Assembly (NCBI GenBank): GCA_958510825.1
Contig: OY294049.1
Location: forward strand, 36,484,774-36,548,773
Direction: 5' to 3'
Length of the DNA: 64,000 nucleotides
Source of the DNA: Brachypterus glaber
Taxonomy: Eukaryota; Arthropoda; Insecta; Coleoptera; Kateretidae
A program made the position numbers and the translations under genes. Under the pieces are notes generated by a model, which had not been told where the DNA came from, did no database searches, and was given only the letters and a program-made list of their open reading frames with translations. This document shows positions 1 to 9,400 of the stretch, in pieces (positions within the stretch are counted from its first letter, which is position 1; each line of letters begins with the position of its first letter).

Positions 1-255
1 TAATTATTTGTAAGACATAAAATGAGTCTATTAAACCTATATGTCAAAAATTATCAAAAGCACAATGGGTAATAAAAATATCACTAAAGTTAATTTTAAA
101 CCAGTAATATAGCTGTCTTGGTCAAATTTTTTACTCGGATAGATTCTGTTTCGAGTTTACATCCTACAAAATTCGTCACTCTTCTAAACTGTTTCTTTTT
201 TTCATTTCTTTGACAATATTTTTTTTTAATTATGTTCACCCAAAATATTTTTTAG

Positions 256-446
256 ATATGGCAACGACTGCAAATACGAATCCGCCATTAAAAGATATTA
301 GCAGCACAGTGGGACGACATTTACATCAAACGATATACAAATCGGACAATGGTATGTTAGCGGATTTTAATAAAAGGGGAGGAAATAGAGAAATGTTAAC
401 TGTAGCTGTTAAAGTTCAGGCCAATCATGAAACACATCATGTCAAG
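256..446 (+). CDS. ATG2: ATG2 exon 1 of window
   Basis: The acceptor TTTTTTAG ends at 255 and the donor GT follows at 447. The exon enters with two bases of a split codon and leaves in phase 0. The encoded stretch includes GRHLHQTIYKSDNGML. An ATG at 258 is internal, not a start, because an intron-like acceptor lies directly before it and the protein clearly continues upstream in relatives. Confidence 0.8.
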
Positions 447-3400
447 GTACGTTTTTTTAACCATTCTGGATATTAAGGGTTTTTGGGAGTGTTACAACTT
501 AGTTAATGTATTAAATATAAAACCTTCATATAAAGTTATGACAAACTTCACTTTAGACCGGAATACAGCCCAAACACTGGGCCTTCGAGCCGGATGTTTT
601 TTTTTTTTTTTAATGTTAAAATTAATTTAAAAATGGCTTAAATGTAATGTGTATTTTTTTTGTAGTGTGTTAGAGTAGCAATAGGGATAAACAAGGCAAC
701 ATTAAATCACAAAATGACGTCGGAACCGAACAGTTTTATATCACAAATAATAGATTTTTTTAATGTTCAAGATTATCCAATACCTGGATATTATTCGAAA
801 GATGTTTTAACTGAACTTCATTTGCATTTATGGGATTGTGCAATAGATTATAGGTAAATTAAATAGGACTGCGCACTAAAAAAGTAACTAGAAATACGGT
901 TGGTATTAATAGTAACGTCCTTTATGATACACCTAGGTCATACAAGCTGGTAGAAGCTTCTACGGGCCATAGCTCGTAGCTTAGAAAAGTTATAATATTA
1001 GATTTTTTTTTCAAAAATTCTGAGAGATCATTCTGTAACTTGTGGCATGTATCGGCTCCGTTTATCTATATTTCTTTGAAAACACCGCGTGAAACGCAAC
1101 GGTAGCACTTCGTAGTTAAACATAAACATTCCAAAGATACATTTCGTGGAAAAAAATTGCCAACATTTGTATTTTTAATGTAGTTCTACCTATACATATG
1201 CGTCATGGATCTATAGAGTGAAGATTTGCGAATAATGTTTTGATTGGTCGGAAGTTTACCGGCAAACTTTTGCTTCCACTATACTCTGTCCAGTTATGCA
1301 AGATAGTAAGGGACGCGGCCCGTTTTACACCACAGAGCGCATATATAGCATAATTATGCATAAATCACAGTGTATCAAAAATTTAACAGATGTCCGTACT
1401 GTTTTCCTGGAAGGGGCCTATCCAAAGACTCGCATAACAAGCATAGCACATAAGAATGCGATGCCAGAAATGGCTTGATGTGTCGTGATGTATTTCTAAT
1501 GGTTGTTATGCGAGCCTCTGGATAGGCCTTAAGTTGTAATTGTAACCCAAAAATTTGACATTTTCCTTGTGTTCAATATAATTTACGTTTGTGCAATATG
1601 TAGAATATGCTAATTTAGTGTGAGTGTATGAAGAATAAACCAAAAAAGTACCTTTTTCAATACCATACAAAATGACATTAAGTATAACCATTTTTTTATG
1701 TGACTTTCTCTTCTTTTATTAGCTTTAACGACCGTCAATCATTGTCGTAGACAAAAAATGTCACAATATTTTATATGTTAAAAGGTACGAGTTTTTAACC
1801 AATGATGTAGCTTAAAAATCGCGGGAATTTTAAACTAATATCTTGCATAATTGGACGGACTATATATACTTACAGAGCCGAAATACCAATCGACTGAATC
1901 TAGTACGTAGTTGTACCAGCAGTAAAAAAAAACAATAAAACAATTAATAAATGAAAACCTTAAATTTACTTTTTTAGGCCATTACATTTGCCACTTCGTA
2001 CTGCCGTAACTTTAGGCAATTTTAGTATGTCATCGCACATATCAGCTACAGCAAATACGTCAACTTTAATATTTATAGCTGAAGAGTGTGGATTGTATAT
2101 AAGCGATAAATACCCTCCAAGAAACGGTGTTGCTTCGACAGTTGCAGTGGATTTAAAAAGGGATTATGTTAATGTCATGGAGTTAGGACTGTTTGAACTC
2201 AGTCTCAAAACTAATGACAAGGTAATAATTAATCAGATCTAGGGCTCCTTTTTTTACAGTTTATTAGTATATCGATCGCGTAGAATGAAAAGCTCGGATA
2301 TTTTTTTGACATATTGAATTTTTAAACTGACATTGAATGTGAACGTCAATAGTTTTATACTATAGGGGAGATGATATCACAGATAATTTTTTAATTACCG
2401 ATAAATAAAAGCAAAACCAAGGTAGCTTCTTTAACGAATATTATATCTAAACTTTATTAAGCAAAGGCAATGTTAAAAATCAGTGAATTTTTGCCCGTCC
2501 AATAAAAGTTAATTGAAATAAAATAGTTATTTTTGTCCTAAAATAATTGTAAAAAATACTTATTTCGCCGAAAACAATCGGTAACATTTTTGAAATATGC
2601 TATTGCGTAATACAGGGTGATCATTCGAAAATAATCCACACCAAATACCTCGCAAACTAAGTACAAAATGAAATAATTGTTAATTTTTATATTGTGCTTA
2701 GTTTACAAGGTATTTGGGGTGGATCGTTTTCAAATGATTACGCAATAGCACATTTTAAAATTGTTCCCGATTGTTTTTGGCTAAATAAGTATTTTTACTA
2801 TTTTATAATATCACATAACCTCTATTGGAGGAGCAAAAATTTGGTTTATTACGGATTCTCTCAAGTTATGCAAGATTTTCATCCAAAAACTTCCCCAACC
2901 CGCGGGCCCGATAATCACCAAAAAAAAAATTGAATCGGGAAATTTATAGTTTAAGTTGTGTACCGACAGACCTACAGACAGATTTTTTTACTTAAATGTG
3001 TTTTTGCATATAAAGCCATAAAACGCAAAATTAGGCAATACAAAACATGATTTTTTTACCAATCTAAGGAGTGCTTTCCAGCTACTTCTCGGACAGTAGG
3101 TATTCCGAGACTTTGGTGGAAAGCAAAATGTAAAGCAAATTTGAATACTGACAAAATTTTAAGTAAAATATATTTATTTTTGAAAAATAGGGCTTACAAG
3201 AAAAAAATATGCACATGGTGATATAATCTCCCCTACATTTTTAAGTTTTGACAAAGACATTTAATGTCAGTGACAAATTTATTGAAAACCGATATACGAG
3301 CTTTTCATTCTACGCAATCGATATGACACACTCATATGATCGCTTTCACCATGGGGCCACTAGCACAAAATTTGTAATCAATGTTTTCAATTTTCAAATT

Positions 3401-6400
3401 TGTAGAAAAATGGCTTAAATCCTCACATAGATCTCAGAGCGTCGAATAATATCCTTCACATACGAACGTGTGCTGACAGTGGAAAAGCTTTAATGCAACT
3501 AATCACGTATATAGCAAACGACGGTGATACAGGGAGCGTTGATCCGCCAGAAAATTACAGTAATAATGTCGGTAGTCCTAGTCATGAGCCTGAACAGGAG
3601 TTGATAAGCGTGGAGCCCCAAGATATCAGTAATCTGTCCAAAAGTCAGCACCAGAGTGTTAACGAGTTGTTGGGGGATGCCATGAAAGAAAGTGATGTTA
3701 TTGAGGGTATGTATTAAAAAGGCAGGCTTTTTGCTACATACACAAAAATTTTAGAGATCGACCGATATCGTATCGCGATATCTGTATTCAGTCTCCTAGA
3801 AGAATCAAGGTTACACAATTTCAAAGTACTTATTAAAACTGCATTAAAAGGAGGGTATCGTATCTTGGACTAAATTGCGTGCAAGGATAAGATTTTACAT
3901 AGATACATAAACAAAGTACTTTTTATGGTCCGGACATACTTTAATTATTTTAATTACGAATTTTGACATGTGTTAATGCAGGATTGGGCAACATTGCACC
4001 TAACGAAAGTTCAACTGTCAAGTGTCATGTCATGTCAAAATAAAAATAACTTTGAACATTGACTACCACTGTGGGACCAAAGGCAAAGTGTGTTGCGTTA
4101 ACTGCCCCTGACTATGAAGTTTAAATATTTTGTTGTTTTTTTTTTTAATTTTTACGGATTTAATACGCTGTAAAATACATAATGTGTAATTAGTCTGGAC
4201 TTATGTGACTAGTTTTTTAAGTTTTAGTCAGATTATGGGTTTATTTTTAAGGTATTTATACTAATAACATTGTAAAGTAATCCAGCAGCTTCAACGGTAA
4301 CCCAAAGCCTGTAGTGTGGCCACAGACCAGTAATTTAATGTGGCTTTCAACGTGTTTAATAACTTTATTTCCATGATATAAATAAAAAACTAGGTTATGA
4401 AAAAGTTTACAAAAAACTTTTAAGCTGTTGTTTTAAATAATTCAATTCAATAGTTATTTTACAGTATTTTTATTGTACATTCCAAATGTTATTATTATTG
4501 AGTCGCATTTATCACGAGTATTTAATAATATCAATCGCATATGCGTTGTTGTCAGGTTTACGATAAAACAAAAATTTTAACGAATTTTTACTAAATATTA
4601 ATTTGGTTAATTATTACCAAATAAACTTGGTAAACAGCTTTTATCATTTCTTTTCATCCTTTTGCACTTTTTTAAACAAACATATTGGTCTCATTTAGCC
4701 CAAAATTCACCTTTAAAACGACATCCTTCTTTGAAATTGCGTGATCTTACCTTACTTCTAAAAATTGGTCAAACATGGTTTGGTTAATTAATAAAGATAT
4801 AATAGTTCGCCATTTCAAATGCGTTACATGGGTTAATTAAAAAAACGGAAAATTTTGATTGCAGAGGGCTCTGATGTTTTGACCAACGCTGGTGCCAAAT
4901 TGTTCTTCTTCCCAGACGAAAACCAAATGCTTCATGACAACACCGCCAAACTTCCCCAGGTCAAATGCGATTTAGGAGACGTTACATTTGTCTCGAATTT
5001 AAGCAGTGATGATGACGATTTTTTTATCGTGGGTAATGAGGCAGGTCTAGGGTTGTTTCCTAAAAACGGATTGCCCGAGATAAAGTGGCTGACAGGCGAT
5101 CCATTAAGGGTCGTAGAAAACCATTTCTCCATACCCATTGGTAAAACCGATCTTTTAAAACCTCCGAAATATTACCCCACTCCGACCATGAGGTATACTT
5201 TGTGTGAAATGAGTATAGTTTGGAATATGTACGGCGGACATGATTTTAAAAGTTCGGATAAAGACAACAAAAAAACAGTGAATTTTTCGGATAGGAAGTT
5301 GAATGACAATGTCGGTTTCTGTAATTCACCAAAAGGTGGTCTTTTTATTAATTCTGTACAAAATAAGAAAACTAGTAATATGTCGTGGATTGTTAGAGGT
5401 GGAGCAAATCGGGATCACAACGTACTTATGGAATTACAGTTGAACAAGGTAGGTTTTATATTAATGTCGCTTTTATCAAGTCGCCTTTTACTTAAAGGAC
5501 GCTACACCCGTTATTAATATCGACAATTTTTTTATGCATTTTCGGATTTAAAATGTCCCGAAGCATCAAGAAGGGGGGCAAAAGGGAAAAAAACTATTTT
5601 TTTTACGATAACTCGCTTAATATTCATATGACAATAATTTGATTTCCGAGACATTTTGATTTAAAGATAGTACCTATTTTTTTCAAAAAATATATAAATT
5701 TGTAAATGACCAAATAAATAATAAATATGGAAACAATAAAAATGTTAAAATATTGTTTAATTTTAGGTTCGGTTTCAACATGAACTTTATCCGGAAAATA
5801 CAACGCAAGCGTCCCGACAAGTTTTAATCATTTCAGATGTAGAAATAAGAGATCGTTTGGAATCAAGCCAAATTAATAAGTTCCTTTATCAGCACACCAG
5901 TCAGGCTAGGCCTAAGCAGGCACATGCTCATATGGTAAATATATTTTGAAATAATAATAGAATAGAAATAACATAATATGATAAGCCGATTTTGAAGTTT
6001 TTACTCGCAAAGTTTATAAAACGTAATTGTGTCATAACAAAATGTAATTTTGTCATAACAGAATTTAATTTTGTCATAGCAAAATAAATTTTGTCATAAC
6101 AAAATAAATTTTGTCATAACAAAATGTAAGTTTGTCATAACTAAATAAATTTTGTCATAACAAAATGTAAATTTGTCATAACAAAATGTAATTTTGTCAT
6201 GACAAAACGTGATTGTGTCATAACAAGATGTAACTTTGTCATAACAAAATGTATTTTGTCATAACAAAATGTAATTATGTCAACAAAATGTAATTTTGTC
6301 AACAAAATGTAATTTTGTCATCACAAAATGTAATTTATTCCTCAAAAAATGTAATTTTGTCCTTACAAAATGTAAATTTGTTATTAGTAAATGTAATTTT

Positions 6401-9400
6401 GTCATAACAAAATGTAATTTTGTCATAACAGAATGTAATTTTGTCATAACAAAATGTAATTTTCTCATAACAACATGTAATTTTGTCATAACAAAATGTA
6501 ATTTGGTCATAACAAAATGTAATTTTGTCATAACAAAAGTAATTTTTCAAAGAATTAGGACGTTTTCATATGAAAAGTTGTCTAACTTATAACATTTTGT
6601 ATTCCGGTTCAAATTTTAAATTAACTACGGTCCGTTTTTCATTTGTATTTGAATTCAACTATTTTTAGATTGTCATAAAAGCTCTTCACATAAGACCGGA
6701 TCAAAAGCTTAAAACTCAAGAGTGTTGTTTAAAAATTTCTTTGTTACCATTGAGGTTGAATATTGATCAAGACTCGCTTCTATTTTTAATCACTTTCTTC
6801 AATGAACTGGGAGGAGGAAGCAGTAGCAAAGAAGGTATGTTTTCTTTATATTACATCGGCACTTAGTGCTACTAAGAGTGCCGATGTATTGAAATCTTCG
6901 CCGAAAAGTCAAAATCTTTGACCACGTTTTTTTTTTCACATTTATCGACGTTTTAGACCATTCGAGTCGAAATCAGTAAAAAAAAAATTTGCGTCCGTCT
7001 GTCTTCCTGTCTGTCTGTCTGTCTGTCTGGGTGTAAACTCTCTAACTCCATTTCTACATGAAATATCGACTTGCGGTTTTTTGCATATTGTTTCTTATCG
7101 TATTCCGAAGAGCTGATTAGATTTTGGGGGTAAACGATTGGGGGTAAGGGGGTAAAAATAGGGTAAAACTCCTATTTTTAGCGTTTTTTGTTTATAATTA
7201 AGGCAATTATTATTGTATGTGGTTAATTTAGCACTTATATAAAAGATAATTTTAAATTGGTCAAAAAATTTTATAAACGTTTTCCTAAAACGCTTTGTTT
7301 TTGAGTTTGTTTTGGCGTTTAAAGCAGCAAAAGTTTTTTTTAGCATATCTCACATATTTTTAACCCCATTTCAAAAAATTATATTTTAAATAAAAGCTTT
7401 TTTTAAGCCCTATAAAAAATGTTATATACAGTTTTTTTCTAAAATATAATGTTTTAAAGATACAGAATTTAAAATCAAACAAAACACCTAGTTTGAAATT
7501 TGCAAACTAGATGGCTCTAGTGTACAATAGTGCCGATATTTTGACAGGGTGCTTGCAACGTTTCATCTAGTTTTGATATTGATATAATATTTTTAGATGA
7601 AGAAATTTTACATTCAAAACATAGTACGCCAACGCACCAACCTCCTGTTATGACCGTAAGCTCAGAAAATGACGAAACATTTAAAAAACAGGCGCAACAA
7701 ATAGTGGACGAAAATCTCTTGATTTTACTAGAAGAAAATATAAATAATGATGAAAAAGATGAGGAAGTTTCATTGACAAATAATTCGACTGGAGATGCTC
7801 CAGTTTATTTTAGGTAAGATTGTATTGGTGTGACAAAACCCCTCAGCTACCCCCTCCTCCTGTCCGGACACCTAAACTCACTGAGACGTTTTTTCTAATT
7901 TTCTCTATGTCTGATATGTCACTAAAAATTTTCTTTCATATATATTTACTTCTTCATATTCCTTTTTTTTTCAGAAATGTAATTTTCTCACCCGACGTAC
8001 TAATAAGACTGGACTACCATGGCAAAAGAGTGGATATGACTCACGGGTCATTGCCGGGTCTATTAATGGGTCTAGGACAACTTAATTGCTCAGAATTAAG
8101 GCTTAGAAGAATCTCCCATAGACATGGACTGCTTGGGTTTGATAAACTTATGGCGTTCTTATTACAAGAGTGGTTGAATGACATTAAAAAGAATCAACTT
8201 CCTAGTTTACTGGGAGGCGTTGGCCCGATGCATTCATTTATACAGCTATGTAAGTATGTATGTATGTATGTAAAGTACTGCAAGGAGGAGTTTTGTCAAC
8301 CCCTGACTCACATTATAAATAATTCCTTGGTACATGGAGTGTTTCCAGATAGATTAAAGGAGGCCCTGGTGGCTCCGGTATACAAGAGGGGGGACCCTAC
8401 TATGATTCAAAATTACCGCCCTATCAGCTTGTTGCCATCTTTTTCAAAAATATTTGAAATGGCAATGAGTAAGAAAATTTTAAACTTTTTTTACAGATAT
8501 AATTTATTTACAGTTACCCAACATGGTTATTTAAAAGGAAAATCTATAGCAACTGCAGTGCATGGCTTTATACAGAGTATACTAAATGGTTTTGAGAAAC
8601 ATCAGGAAATTTTCGCAATATTTCTTGACTTGACAAAAGCTTTTGATTGCCTTGATCACGACATTCTTTTTGATAAATTATATAGGTACGGTATAAGAGG
8701 TCCTGCACTGCAGTGGCTGAGATCTTACCTTACAAACCGATCACAGCAAGTACAGATTTTTTCTGAATTCATTAAATATTTATCTGATATTAAGGGTTTT
8801 ACGGTAGGAGTCCCTCAAGGAAGTATATTGGGGCCACTACTTTTTGTCATTTTTCTAAATGACCTATATGTGACCCTGCAGGACGGAGACCAGACTCTGG
8901 TGAGTTTTGCTGATGACTCCAACTATCTTGTCAAGTCAGATACACAAAATATTATTTCAAAAACAGAAACTCTTTTTACCATTGTTAAAAACTGGTTGAA
9001 ACAAAATAAATTACTTTTAAATGAAGATAAAACTAACTTTATGTGTTTTAAATTAAAAAATCAACCCAGATCAAAAATGGTATTAAATGATAAAGAAAGG
9101 GACTTATCACAAAGCCTAAAGTTTCTGGGTCTCCATATTGACGCAAACCTAAGTTGGGGTACACATGTGGGTCATTTATTAATCAAATTAAACAGAGTTT
9201 CCTACTCACTCCTTGTGCTGAGGAATTATTTAGACATTAACACTCTTAAAGTGGTATATTTCTCAAATTTTGAAAGTTTATTAAGGTATGGTATTATTTT
9301 CTGGGGAAAGTGCTCAGACATTGAATCTATTTTAGTATCACAGAAAAGAGCGTTAAGAAATATTTTTAAATTAAACTTTAGAGAAACCTGCAGAGGTAAA

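Larger units (their letters stand above)
854..1977. other. ATG2 intron with a TIR element
   Basis: This 1.12-kb intron separates the exons ending at 853 and starting at 1978. More than half of it (about 1280-1864) is a TA-flanked inverted-repeat element with a smaller element nested inside. No coding sequence is seen. Confidence 0.75.

Noticed and set aside
258..260. ATG as a possible ATG2 translation start
   Set aside because: A good acceptor ends at 255, and animal ATG2 has about 1,000 residues before this point, so the Met is internal.
6026..6545. Regular short repeats that could suggest a CRISPR array
   Set aside because: Units are directly adjacent without unique spacers, in an intron of an animal gene.
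6280..6592. Overlapping open frames of 71-98 codons on both strands with KCNFVIT or MTKLHFV repeats
   Set aside because: They are translations of a 21-bp intronic minisatellite; the unit length keeps the frames open by arithmetic.
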